Assembly (NCBI GenBank): GCA_023411615.1
Contig: JAEYOR010000028.1
Coordinates: 1 to 64,000, forward strand
Origin: Actinomycetes bacterium
Lineage (GTDB): Bacteria; Actinomycetota; Actinomycetes; Actinomycetales; Demequinaceae
Reading direction: 5' to 3'
DNA: 64,000 bases
The notes beneath the pieces were generated by a model. It was not told where the DNA came from. It saw only the letters and a list, made by a program, of their open reading frames with translations, and made no database searches. The position numbers were made by a program, and so were the translations under genes. Shown in pieces: positions 34,867-42,717 of the stretch (position 1 is its first letter; each line of letters begins with the position of its first letter).

Positions 34867-35031
34867 GATCGATTCCTCCTTGCCGCGTTGCGCGGACGAT
34901 CCAGTGCGTTGCGCACTGGGGGGGTGGGCTTGGAAACCTTGAACCCTTCACGGGTTTTCCACTGCTCCCCGGCGGTCATGTCGCAAGGGGCAAAGGGGGC
35001 ACACCCCCCCAAATCGGACATTTGCCGATGG

Positions 35032-35415
35032 TCACTCGCGAAGATTCCATCCGCCCGGCGAAGTTCGCGCAGTGTATGAGTCGTGACAGGGCTTGCACTC
35101 GCCGCGACCATATGTGGGGTCGTTCGGGTTGAGGCCAGCGGCCTCTAGGTCCCGGCGCTCCACGGGGTAGTGGTTGGCTACCGTTGCACGCATTGCGCAA
35201 AGCCCGTCGTGTTTGCCGCACTCACCCATGCACTGGCATAGGGGGTGGGCGGCTAGCACCCCATCACGGAAGGCCTGGTGACCCCGTGTCCCATAGGGAT
35301 TTCCGTTAGGGCGCCTGGCGCGCTCAGCTTCTCGCTGGTGCAATGCGCAGCGCCCACCGCCTTCGACCAGGGATGGGCACCCTGGGTGGGTGCATACCCT
35401 GTACCGGGCGGCCAT
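35032..35415 (-). CDS. HNH endonuclease near the terminase
   Basis: The 127-residue protein has an N-terminal Cys/His pair set (CTHPGCP with CALH), then CQCMGECGKHDG, NHYPVERRD and a final GECKPCHDSYTAR, matching HNH nucleases encoded next to terminase genes. In HK97-type phages this nuclease helps terminase cut DNA for packaging. It starts at 35415 directly after the glycosyltransferase gene. Confidence 0.85.
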   Translation of the reverse strand: MAARYRVCTHPGCPSLVEGGGRCALHQREAERARRPNGNPYGTRGHQAFRDGVLAAHPLCQCMGECGKHDGLCAMRATVANHYPVERRDLEAAGLNPNDPTYGRGECKPCHDSYTARTSPGGWNLRE

Positions 35416-35421
35416 TTCGTC

Positions 35422-36132
35422 TTAGCCCTCGTAACGTCCCGGCTCGGGGAACTTGCCTCGGATGTACTCACCGACCGCGCCGCTGGTGAAGCGTTCGTCT
35501 GAGGTGCTGATCCATGCGCGTGTCTTGTGTCCGGCGTCGGCCTTGGCGTTGCCGACCTTGCGACCACCAATGCCTGCGAGGTTGCCGTAGATCGACTGCT
35601 CACACAGCAACGTACCGGCCTTCTCTGCGTTGCGGGCGATGAGAAGCGCCTCACGCATGGTCGCAGTGTCGGTGACCGGCAGCGGCATGTGGCATCCGTC
35701 GTAGATGGTTGGTTCAGGGTGGCCGTTCGCTTCAAGCCAGGCGAGGGTGGCACGCAACGCTTTGGTGTACGCCGACTCACCCTCAGCCTTCTCGAACGTC
35801 TCGATGCGGGCGAGCATGGGGCCACCGTTGACGACCTCGACGGTTTTGGCGGGACGCATCGCGAACATGTCGTCATGCCAGATGATGAAGCCTTCGGGGA
35901 TTGCTTTGCAGGCGGCGCGAATGTTGGCGCGGTAGTTGCCGTTGCGTTGACCGGGGATCTGCTCCACGGCGATGTGCTCAACCTCATCGGACACCCATGC
36001 TGGCTTGTGGCCGACGATGACGACACGACCGTGGGGGACGTGCTTGTCGATGGACCGCAACGCATAACGCAGCTCGGCATGGTCGCCCGCACCTTCACGG
36101 CCAACGGGGATGACGATGGTGGGAAGGCTCAC
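35422..36132 (-). CDS. Stealth/GT-A-like glycosyltransferase
   Basis: The 236-residue protein has a nucleotide-sugar transferase core: PTIVIPVGREGAGDHAELRY, then ALRSIDKHVPHGRVVIVGHK and WHDDMFAMRP. The last contains an Asp-Asp motif like the metal-binding DxD of GT-A enzymes. The ELRYALRSI and DDMF pattern recalls Stealth-family sugar-phosphate transferases. It begins at GTG, overlapping the upstream glycosyltransferase stop as GTGA, so the pair is co-translated. The likely job is modifying virion or host surface sugars; the acceptor is unknown. Confidence 0.68.
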   Translation of the reverse strand: MSLPTIVIPVGREGAGDHAELRYALRSIDKHVPHGRVVIVGHKPAWVSDEVEHIAVEQIPGQRNGNYRANIRAACKAIPEGFIIWHDDMFAMRPAKTVEVVNGGPMLARIETFEKAEGESAYTKALRATLAWLEANGHPEPTIYDGCHMPLPVTDTATMREALLIARNAEKAGTLLCEQSIYGNLAGIGGRKVGNAKADAGHKTRAWISTSDERFTSGAVGEYIRGKFPEPGRYEG

Positions 36133-37010
36133 GGGTGGCTCCTCACGGCAAGTGATTCGTACATGGGGGCAAGACGGCGCACTGTCTCAGCGCCGTCGTG
36201 GAAGCGTTCATAGTGGGCGTGACCGGTCTCAGCCCAGGTCGCACGGTCCTGGTCATCGAGCAGCACAGCGAGGGCGTCGGCGATCGTGTCGGCGGTGGTC
36301 TCAATGAATGGCAGTTGGCCGAACTCGGCGCGCATTCGGGTGAGCGTGGACGGGGCACCACCGGCGATGACTGGCAGGCCGAGCGCCCACGCTTCGATTG
36401 CGTTGACGCCATAGCCGAGCTCGGTTTGGTCATACAGCGCGTCGCAGGTCGCTTTGATCGCCAAGCATTCGGCGTTCGTTTTGCCTTCGATGAGGACAGG
36501 CTCAACACCAACAAGTCGGCAGGCGGTCAGGAATGCCTCGGTGCTTTTGATGGCGCGGTTTGTGGGGGCGTGAGCGACACGCAGGAGGCGCCCGCCAGTG
36601 ACGCGGCGCTTGGGCAGCATGTCGCGGCTGATCGGGTGGGGAAGCCATGTCAGGCTCGGCTCGAGGTCGAGCAGGTCAAGGGTTGCGGCCACACCAACAC
36701 CGCCGTTGTCTGCGATGTAGCGCCTGAACAGGTCGACGTTGCGGCGGAACACTGTGCCGTGCAGGTGCATCACGAACGGCTTGTCACCAAGAATGCGACG
36801 AGGCTTTGCGTTCTCGTGGAGGTGCACCACATCCGCATGAGGCCATTCGTCGGCCAACTGCGACCATGCGAGGTCGTGCGGGTAGTCGAGATAGTTGGTC
36901 AGGCGCACTGCCGACCTGACTGTGATCGTGTGGTGGCTGGCGAACGCCTTGGCGATCGCGTAGGAACTCCCAGCAAGGTCGGAGCCCTGGCGCACTGAGA
37001 GGACGTACAT
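36129..37010 (-). CDS. GT-B-fold glycosyltransferase (GT1/GT4-like)
   Basis: The 293-residue protein begins MYVLSVRQGSDLAGSSYAIA, has VVHLHENAKPRRILGDKPFV and HLHG in the first Rossmann domain, and a donor-site motif GYGVNAIEAWALGLPVIAGG near residue 210 with Glu and Gly positions typical of GT4 enzymes. ATG 37010 has GGGAGG five bases upstream, while the longer frame has no such site. It heads the late gene block just after a terminator, so it should be expressed with structural genes. Confidence 0.75.
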   Translation of the reverse strand: MYVLSVRQGSDLAGSSYAIAKAFASHHTITVRSAVRLTNYLDYPHDLAWSQLADEWPHADVVHLHENAKPRRILGDKPFVMHLHGTVFRRNVDLFRRYIADNGGVGVAATLDLLDLEPSLTWLPHPISRDMLPKRRVTGGRLLRVAHAPTNRAIKSTEAFLTACRLVGVEPVLIEGKTNAECLAIKATCDALYDQTELGYGVNAIEAWALGLPVIAGGAPSTLTRMRAEFGQLPFIETTADTIADALAVLLDDQDRATWAETGHAHYERFHDGAETVRRLAPMYESLAVRSHP

Positions 37011-37133
37011 GAAGCCTCCCGATGCGCCAATCTCGCCTGTCTCCGCGCGGTTCACGAATGCCAAATGGCTCAGGCTGAATGCCCGGATGTGTTGGTGGTC
37101 GCGGCGTGCAAGGCGAGGGGTTTGGGCATGAAA

Positions 37134-37159
37134 AAAGCCCCGACCGGAAGGCTGGGGCT
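37134..37159 (-). terminator. Terminator between early and late gene blocks
   Basis: On the minus strand AGCCCC and GGGGCT form a stem with a loop of about 12 bases, followed by TTTTTT. It lies between the zinc-finger/HTH gene and the first glycosyltransferase. It divides the early operon from the late genes and is a natural site for antitermination or a new late promoter at 37011-37130. Confidence 0.8.
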
Positions 37160-37241
37160 AATTTCTGATGCGTGTTTCTACGCTACAAACAGGATGACAT
37201 GCACCCTTTGACCAGTCAAGTCTTGTGTGGGCGTGTCGTGA

Positions 37242-37949
37242 CTAGGCGGCGATGTCAATTTTCGCGAGGTCTACAGCGTCAATGAACCTGAACATTTGCG
37301 GGTCGCGGATGACAGGCACGAGCCGACCACGGTTGATCCACGAGTCGATGGTGGCGCGTGGCACATGACCGCCAAGCAGTTTGAGTGCGGGACCAAGTTC
37401 GGCCCTGGTCATGAGCCGAGATGCGAACGCGCGAGCCAACTGTTCACGGACGCTCGCAAGATCAGCCGTTGACCCGCAGTTGTCGCAGGCGGCGTTGTGC
37501 TTGCCGGGTGTGAGCCACAAATCGCCACCACAGGCGGTGAGGCATCGGCCAACGAATCGCGGGGGCGGTGGCTTCATCACGAGACGGCGGGTGCGGTCGA
37601 GGAACTGGTTTGCGATGTCGGCGTATTCCTTGCCGATGCGTTCGTTAGGGTCGGCCGTCCAGTGCCCGTGGCGTTCTGCGATGAGTTCGATGACCGCTTC
37701 GAGGGTGGTGGGCACTCGTTTCACGTCGGCTGTCTCCATTGTCAGCTCGACGGCGTACCAGTTGGCGGCTTCGTCAAGTTCGAACAGTAGATCTGATGCG
37801 GCGAGGTTGATGGGTGGCCGTGATGCGGGTGGCATACGAACGTTGGCGCCTTGGCTTGGCATTGGTTCAAGGTGGGCGCGGATTGTGGGGATGAGTTTTG
37901 CGAGGGTGCGCCAAGTGTCGGCTGCTTCGAGCGCGAGGGCGGTGTCCAT
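37242..37949 (-). CDS. DNA-binding protein with zinc-finger and HTH regions
   Basis: The 235-residue protein has a central Cys cluster (GRCLTACGGDLWLTPGKHNA followed by CDNCG) and a C-terminal helix-turn-helix (AELGPALKLLGGHVPRATID followed by SWINRGRLVPV) like MerR/excisionase folds. It is the last gene of the early block, directly before the terminator, which suits a late-gene regulator. That role is inferred from place and DNA-binding features. Confidence 0.7.
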   Translation of the reverse strand: MDTALALEAADTWRTLAKLIPTIRAHLEPMPSQGANVRMPPASRPPINLAASDLLFELDEAANWYAVELTMETADVKRVPTTLEAVIELIAERHGHWTADPNERIGKEYADIANQFLDRTRRLVMKPPPPRFVGRCLTACGGDLWLTPGKHNAACDNCGSTADLASVREQLARAFASRLMTRAELGPALKLLGGHVPRATIDSWINRGRLVPVIRDPQMFRFIDAVDLAKIDIAA

Positions 37950-38104
37950 CAGTCGTCCTCCAGGTGTGTTGGCAGTTGGAAGCCGATTGGTCGTGGTTCG
38001 ACGTGATCGACGCTTGAGCCGAGTTCGCTGTATTCGGCGGGTGGTTCCGTGGTGGGCTTTGGTTCGCGTGTCACCTTGAGGGTGACGGTGAGGTTGATTT
38101 TCAT
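37949..38104 (-). CDS. 51-residue phage protein, unknown function
   Basis: This short frame begins MKINLTVTLKVTREPKPTTE and ends in LPTHLEDD. Its ATG overlaps the upstream stop (ATGA) and its TGA overlaps the ATG of the next gene, the same coupling seen along the whole early operon, so I count it as real. No family is recognised. Confidence 0.6.
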   Translation of the reverse strand: MKINLTVTLKVTREPKPTTEPPAEYSELGSSVDHVEPRPIGFQLPTHLEDD

Positions 38105-38391
38105 TGCGCCTGCCCCTGCTCTTCGATGCGGTCGCTGAGTTCTGTCAACAAACGTTCACCAAACGGGGTGATGGTCACTACTGACGACCTGGCAAGCATG
38201 TCTCGTGCTTCCCTCAACGCTTGGGCCGCAACCTGGGCGTCGTGGTGGGCCAGCCAGCGGTCGAAATCTTCGCCACGCTGCGCTTCGAGTGCGAGTTCCT
38301 GGACGTCGTCCGTGCTGATCCACGGACGGTACTCGCCGCCATTCACAACGTATTCCCGTACTTCCTCCGTCGTCGGTGTGTAGTCAGTCAT
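38101..38391 (-). CDS. Small phage protein, unknown function
   Basis: The 96-residue acidic protein begins MTDYTPTTEEVREYVVNGGE and is followed by helices (HHDAQVAAQALREARDMLAR). It overlaps its upstream neighbour by 8 bases and the 51-residue frame by 4. No function can be assigned. Confidence 0.6.
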   Translation of the reverse strand: MTDYTPTTEEVREYVVNGGEYRPWISTDDVQELALEAQRGEDFDRWLAHHDAQVAAQALREARDMLARSSVVTITPFGERLLTELSDRIEEQGQAQ

Positions 38392-38620
38392 TGGGTGCCT
38401 CCTCGTGGCGCATGTTCAGCCACTGCCGTAGGGACTCAACCTCGGCGGCGGTTAGGACGACGTGCTGGCCGGAGGTGCCGTTGGACACTGCAAACTCGAC
38501 CGCGCCGTCGTCGCCGTGGCTCAACACGCGCAGGCCACCCTGGGCGTAGTCGTAGGCATCCCAGGTGGCGAGTTCGCCAGTTGCTTTGAGCCGCCACTGG
38601 TTGATGATCCGCTTGCTCAC
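38384..38620 (-). CDS. Small phage protein, unknown function
   Basis: The 78-residue protein begins MSKRIINQWRLKATGELATW and contains WDAYDYAQGGLRVLSHGDDG and a helical C-terminal segment EVESLRQWLNMRHEE. It overlaps both neighbours by 4-8 bases. No family is recognised. Confidence 0.6.
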   Translation of the reverse strand: MSKRIINQWRLKATGELATWDAYDYAQGGLRVLSHGDDGAVEFAVSNGTSGQHVVLTAAEVESLRQWLNMRHEEAPND

Positions 38621-38901
38621 GACCCCACCTTCTCAATCAGGCGGGCGGCGTACTCTTGCCCCAACCCAAAGGGATTCACGGGCGCGCCATCGTCCCCCGT
38701 GACGAGATCGGCCCGCACCTCGTCCGCGAGTTGCTTACGAATCAGCGGGAACATGGCAGAGAGGGCGGCTTGGGCGTCGCGCCGGTATTCAACCCGCACG
38801 CCACGGTCCAGGCTCTCCCATGTGATGCCGGGTTCCGGGCGGCGCTCGTACATCGCCTTCGCACTAGCCTCTACGATCTGCGCGGTCGTGACGTCAGTCA
38901 T
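38617..38901 (-). CDS. Small helical phage protein, paralogue-like with 42959-43213
   Basis: The 94-residue protein contains QIVEASAKAMYERRPEPGIT, then WESLDRGVRVEYRRDAQAAL and a C-terminal helix. The GITWESL...V..E....A.SAM...I pattern resembles the 84-residue protein at 42959-43213 (PVTWEALPEFTKYNVRAELV), suggesting duplicated small proteins. The start is ATG 38901, which forms TGATG with the previous stop; a GTG at 38904 is also possible. Confidence 0.6.
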   Translation of the reverse strand: MTDVTTAQIVEASAKAMYERRPEPGITWESLDRGVRVEYRRDAQAALSAMFPLIRKQLADEVRADLVTGDDGAPVNPFGLGQEYAARLIEKVGS

Positions 38902-39203
38902 CACCCCTCACCGCCTTCGGGTTCCTCGGTGAGGTGCTTGATGAGTCGCTTAGCGGAATCCAGCCCCGCCTCGGTGAGTCGGATATGGAACTCCCCCGAT
39001 TCGTCCTGGGAGAGTCCGAAAAGGCCGTCAAGCGCTCCAACCAGGATGCCGTTGAGAACACCGTCTACCTCTTGGCAGTGGGTGCAGGCCCACATGGCAC
39101 GCTCACCTTCATCGTCCTCGGTGAGATATACGCGCAGTCTCTGCCCGTCGCCCATGTCGTAATCGCCAGGCTCAACTATCTCGTCGCCATCTTCGGTACG
39201 CAT
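38901..39203 (-). CDS. Small acidic phage protein, unknown function
   Basis: The 100-residue protein begins MRTEDGDEIVEPGDYDMGDG and includes one CxxC pair (CTHC), with RLTEAGLDSAKRLIKHLTEE near the C terminus, a region that could be a winged-helix wing. It overlaps its neighbours by a few bases. A GTG at 39206 is an alternative start. Confidence 0.58.
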   Translation of the reverse strand: MRTEDGDEIVEPGDYDMGDGQRLRVYLTEDDEGERAMWACTHCQEVDGVLNGILVGALDGLFGLSQDESGEFHIRLTEAGLDSAKRLIKHLTEEPEGGEG

Positions 39204-40117
39204 CACTCGTCCTCCATCCGGGCCGTCAAGCCCTTGTCCTTGATTGGTTCAGATCCAGGTGTGGACCTTGCCGCCCTCAGTGCGGCCTTGGCTGCTTCGG
39301 CGGCTTTCCGTGCGGCGTCAGGGTCAACGGATTGACGTTCGGCATCCTCGGCGGCGCGTTCAGCAGCTCGGGCATTCTCGGCGGCTCGACGTGACGCGGC
39401 TTTGGTTTCCTTCGCGCGTTCAGCCTCAAGTGCTTTCCATGCGGCCTTGTACCGCTTGCATTGGTTGCAGGGCGAGTCGGTTCCTTGGTGGTCGGGGCAT
39501 CGCCACGGCTCGAGCATGTTGTCGAGAATGTCGGGAGTAGGTGGCGGTGGTGGCTCTTGCGCGCTACTTACGTAACCTCCACCACCTACTTTCTTATCGC
39601 TATGGGTATCGGGTACGGGTACGAGCGATGCTGACCCGATAGGTGACCCGATAGAAAAACCGTCGCCCCCCCGATCGGGTACCCGATCGCCCCCCCGATA
39701 GGTTTCTTCCTCCTCGGGAGACAGTGGAGGCTCGTCCTCGCTGACTCCATTGCAGTACGGGCAGTCGGGCACAATCGTCTTTCGCTTGACGTGCCAGCGA
39801 CGATGATTGCCGAGGATCCCGGCGTCAGAGTCGGCCTTACGCTTGGCCCTCTCTGAGGCGGCGTCGGGCTGGTAGATCGTCCATTCGTGGAAGATCCAAC
39901 CTGTTTTCAGTTCACGCCAGAGACCAGCGGCGACGAGAGCCGCTGCGTCCTTGGGTGTGCCGCCGAGCAGGGCGAGCGCATGTCTAGGCACCTTGCCGTC
40001 TGTCATTTCGGCGGCGCACCATGAGCCTGCGGTGACCCAAAGCGCTCGGGCCCGATGTGGAGTTGCCATCCATTTCGGGTGACTGTAGAGGCGGTCGTCT
40101 ACCTTGAACCAACTCAT
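39203..40117 (-). CDS. Replication initiation-like protein with HTH domain
   Basis: The 304-residue protein begins MSWFKVDDRLYSHPKWMATP and continues with a winged-helix-like region (RARALWVTAGSWCAAEMTDG, VPRHALALLGGT, WIFHEWTIYQP), as in actinophage replisome organisers. A CPYC pair, a Pro/Gly-rich linker, a second Cys group (CPDHQ...CNQCKRYK) and a long Ala/Glu/Arg helix follow. It probably binds the phage origin and recruits the host replisome. Its middle is compositionally biased. Confidence 0.72.
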   Translation of the reverse strand: MSWFKVDDRLYSHPKWMATPHRARALWVTAGSWCAAEMTDGKVPRHALALLGGTPKDAAALVAAGLWRELKTGWIFHEWTIYQPDAASERAKRKADSDAGILGNHRRWHVKRKTIVPDCPYCNGVSEDEPPLSPEEEETYRGGDRVPDRGGDGFSIGSPIGSASLVPVPDTHSDKKVGGGGYVSSAQEPPPPPTPDILDNMLEPWRCPDHQGTDSPCNQCKRYKAAWKALEAERAKETKAASRRAAENARAAERAAEDAERQSVDPDAARKAAEAAKAALRAARSTPGSEPIKDKGLTARMEDE

Positions 40118-40509
40118 GCCGTTGGTCCGTTCTCGACGTAGCGGTAGTTGCCCCGGTGCTTGGCGTTGGCCCGGCGCTGACGTGCGCGTAGCGCTTCGAG
40201 TTTCGCGTCACCGCGGGGGATAGCTCGCCGCAGGTTCTCGTGGTTTTGGAGTTCCCGCAGGTGAGCGGGATTCACACACGCCTTGTTGTTGCACACGTGA
40301 TCCGTGACGAGATGCGCGGAAGTCCAACGGCCGTGCTCGAGGAAGAAAGCAACGCGGTGTGCGAGGTGTAGTTTGCCGTCGAACCAAATGACGCCGTAGC
40401 CGCGGTTGTTGCGCGAACCATGCCAAACGACACAGCCGGAAGAGTCGAGTTGTGAATACTTCGCCATCCGCTCAATGACGGATTCGATGGGCGAGAGGGT
40501 AGACTTCAT
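40114..40509 (-). CDS. HNH endonuclease (homing-type)
   Basis: The 131-residue protein has an HNH_3 pattern: CVVWHGSRNNRGYGVIWFDG, AHRVAFFLEHG, VTDHVCNNKACVNPAHLREL, and a basic C terminus. Such free-standing HNH proteins often act as homing nucleases. ATG 40509 has AGGGG upstream; the longer frame is not needed. A 146-base gap (40510-40655) separates it from the next gene, a break in otherwise continuous coupling, which suggests insertion of the gene as an independent unit. Confidence 0.8.
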   Translation of the reverse strand: MKSTLSPIESVIERMAKYSQLDSSGCVVWHGSRNNRGYGVIWFDGKLHLAHRVAFFLEHGRWTSAHLVTDHVCNNKACVNPAHLRELQNHENLRRAIPRGDAKLEALRARQRRANAKHRGNYRYVENGPTA

Positions 40510-40655
40510 GTCAGCCCCTTTTCTGCTAGTACCAGAACTGCGGGTCAGGCCCTCGGTGGTGTTAGTCGCACCTCGGGGGCCGTTTCTATTTTCCCACGTT
40601 GAGCACTGAAAAGCGAATAGATTGCGCATGCAAATAGTCGCGTGAATATGGGCCA

Positions 40656-41015
40656 TCACTCACCCCCGAGTAGCGTGGTGAAATCGGCTCCGGTCATGGT
40701 CACGTACCATTCACCAGCGTTTGTGGTGCCGCGTTTCTTGTGCCACACGACACCCACTGCGGCGTCGTCGTTGCCGCGTTCAATCTCGGCTTCGTTGACC
40801 CATTCGGCGAGTGCGAGCTTGGTGTGGTCCTTGACCTCGATGACGACACGTGATCCGCCACGGGTGCGCACGCCGGTGATGTCGCCGCGATCTTTTGACC
40901 CGTTCTTGGCGCGTCGTTCAATGCGGTCGTCATTGAGCGTGGCGCGTAGGTACTCGGCTACGGATGCTTCGGCCCGCGCTCCGGCTGCCTTTCTGGATGC
41001 GTAGTTGCGGGTCAT
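40656..41015 (-). CDS. Holliday-junction-resolvase-like PD-(D/E)xK nuclease
   Basis: The 119-residue protein has KAAGARAEASVAEYLRATLN, then GSKDRGDITGVRTRGGSRVV and VIEVKDH, the Asp...Glu-x-Lys arrangement of archaeal Hjc-like and phage resolvases. It likely cleaves branched DNA formed during recombination. ATG 41015 overlaps the upstream stop (ATGA). Confidence 0.75.
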   Translation of the reverse strand: MTRNYASRKAAGARAEASVAEYLRATLNDDRIERRAKNGSKDRGDITGVRTRGGSRVVIEVKDHTKLALAEWVNEAEIERGNDDAAVGVVWHKKRGTTNAGEWYVTMTGADFTTLLGGE

Positions 41016-41350
41016 ACCTCTACCGGCCTTCCGCATTTGCAGAACAAAGAACCGTCAATGTTTGTGGTGTACGCCTCATGCTCGTGTTGTTGGTATGGGT
41101 CAAGTTCCCAGAAGTTCATGGGGGGCGGCATCTCTACTTGAGCAACCGCCTCGCCATTCCCTCGCGCATCTCCACATTCACAGCCGTCAAAGTTGCACGG
41201 GAGTCGGCCGTCGCTGGTTGCGAACGTTCGGTGGGCGTGGCCCATGAACATGTGGCCGCATATGCACATCTCTCGGTCGTTGCAGCCCTTTCCGCCGTGG
41301 TCGTCGTGGCATCGCGGGCAGATCCAGGCTTGCGTCTCAATCCCGCTCAC
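41012..41350 (-). CDS. Cys/His-rich small phage protein
   Basis: The 112-residue product has many metal-ligand candidates: CPRCHDDHGGKGCNDREMCI, CGHMFMGHAHR, CNFDGCECG and a final CKCG. It probably binds one or more zinc ions. It is coupled to the resolvase gene by ATGA overlap. No specific family is recognised. Confidence 0.6.
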   Translation of the reverse strand: MSGIETQAWICPRCHDDHGGKGCNDREMCICGHMFMGHAHRTFATSDGRLPCNFDGCECGDARGNGEAVAQVEMPPPMNFWELDPYQQHEHEAYTTNIDGSLFCKCGRPVEV

Positions 41351-41505
41351 GACGCGATCACCTGCCAGCAGGAGACGCCGAGCACGAAAGCGGCGGCGGC
41401 AAGGACGGCAAGGTGATACCAGGCCATGTCGCGGCGCTTGTGCCGTGGCTCCAACGGCGGCCAGTATTCGAGGCCGAGAATGACGACGGCTTCATAGGCG
41501 GTCAT
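41347..41505 (-). CDS. 52-residue single-span membrane protein
   Basis: The short protein begins MTAYEAVVILGLEYWPPLEP and has one hydrophobic helix (WYHLAVLAAAAFVLGVSCWQ). ATG 41505 overlaps the previous stop as ATGA; the longer frame would read into that gene. Function unknown. Confidence 0.55.
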   Translation of the reverse strand: MTAYEAVVILGLEYWPPLEPRHKRRDMAWYHLAVLAAAAFVLGVSCWQVIAS

Positions 41506-41864
41506 CGGTCGCCCCCGTTCTCGCGCAGGTGGGCGGCGATGGCCTTGGCGATCACTTGTGCTTTGTGTTCGTGCAGGTTGGGCTTTTCGCCGAGGTATGA
41601 GCCCATCTCGCTGCATCCGCAGTGGCATTCCACGTAGTAGGAGTTGCGGGCCTTTGTGCCATGAGCGTCCAGCAGTGGTTCGATGATCTGAGCGAGCGCC
41701 TCCGCCTTCACCTCAGCGGTGGGTGTGAGGTGGAAGCCTGCTGCGATGAGGTCGGTTGCCACGTAGTCCCATACCGGAATCCCGTGCACGCGCCGTTTCT
41801 GATGGTCGTGGTACGACTCAAAGATCGCCTTCGCCAACACATCCCGCTCTTCCTGGGCGCTCAA
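41502..41864 (-). CDS. Phage protein, unknown function
   Basis: The product (about 120 residues) contains LAKAIFESYHDHQKRRVHGI, VEVKAEALAQ-type helices and a Cys/His patch (YYVECHCGCSE). A TTG at 41864 overlaps the ssb stop (TTGA) and has CGGAGC upstream, so I prefer it; a GTG at 41903 inside ssb is an alternative giving 133 residues. No family is recognised. Confidence 0.55.
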   Translation of the reverse strand: MSAQEERDVLAKAIFESYHDHQKRRVHGIPVWDYVATDLIAAGFHLTPTAEVKAEALAQIIEPLLDAHGTKARNSYYVECHCGCSEMGSYLGEKPNLHEHKAQVIAKAIAAHLRENGGDR

Positions 41865-42325
41865 AACGGGGGCTCCGATTCGTTCACGGGTGACGACGCC
41901 CACGGATCGTTATCGGGCGTGGTCACTGGTACGGATTTCACTTGCCCGGACCCGCTCATCACGGTCGTCGTTCGCGTCACTTTGGCCGTGGCGTACTTGA
42001 GCGACGGGCCGATCTCGTCAACCTGCAACTCCATCGATGTGCGCTTCTCGCCGTCTTTCTCCCACGGCTTTGACACGAGCCGCCCGGTCACGATGACCCG
42101 CATGCCTTTGGTGAGCGATTCGGCCACGTTCTCAGCGGCCTCACGCCACAAAGAGCAGCGCACGAACAGTGTTTCCCCGTCCTTCCATTCGTTCGCCTGC
42201 TTGTCGAAGAACTTGGGTGTCGAAGCAACAGTGAAGTTGGCGACGGCCGCACCAGACTGGGTGAAGCGCAGTTCGGGGTCGCCCGTCAGGTTGCCGACGA
42301 TCGTCAGGGTGGTGTCGTTAGCCAT
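41861..42325 (-). CDS. ssb: Single-stranded DNA-binding protein
   Basis: The 154-residue OB-fold protein begins MANDTTLTIVGNLTGDPELR, has FTVASTPKFFDKQANEWKDG and RCSLWREAAENVAESLTKGM, and ends in the acidic EPPF tip that recruits partner proteins. It coats phage single strands during replication and recombination. Its ATG overlaps the previous TAA. Confidence 0.93.
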   Translation of the reverse strand: MANDTTLTIVGNLTGDPELRFTQSGAAVANFTVASTPKFFDKQANEWKDGETLFVRCSLWREAAENVAESLTKGMRVIVTGRLVSKPWEKDGEKRTSMELQVDEIGPSLKYATAKVTRTTTVMSGSGQVKSVPVTTPDNDPWASSPVNESEPPF

Positions 42326-42717
42326 TAGTTCTCCTTCATTACGGGCTTGATGCGCCAGGTGATCTCGGTGTCTCTGCGCCGGTATGACAGGCGCCAGTGA
42401 CGGAAGCCGTTGCGCGCGAGGTAGCGACTGCCCGACTGTTGGGTGGTGCGCGTCTCCCGCTCGGACGGGCAGGCGGTGATGACTTTCGCCGTGAGTGGGT
42501 TATCCATTTCGATGAGGCGTTGCGCGATTCGCTGACCTGGTGTTGCCAACGGAATTGGTTTCAACTCCACGCCGCGCGCCTTCGCCACATGCTCGGGAAT
42601 GAGCAGGCCAGCCTCAGCTTTGGCGATGACCTCTCTGAGCCCGTCGTATGGGTTGCGGCGCACGACCTTGTGCGAGCCGTTCATGTTTGACGGGATGGCG
42701 ACATGGCGGCGGGTCAT
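42325..42717 (-). CDS. Basic phage protein, unknown function
   Basis: The 130-residue protein includes PYDGLREVIAKAEAGLLIPE, EMDNPLTAKVITACPSERET and a basic C terminus (HWRLSYRRRDTEITWRIKP). It overlaps the next gene by 4 bases and is followed directly by ssb. It might bind nucleic acid, but this is only a guess from charge. Confidence 0.58.
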   Translation of the reverse strand: MTRRHVAIPSNMNGSHKVVRRNPYDGLREVIAKAEAGLLIPEHVAKARGVELKPIPLATPGQRIAQRLIEMDNPLTAKVITACPSERETRTTQQSGSRYLARNGFRHWRLSYRRRDTEITWRIKPVMKEN

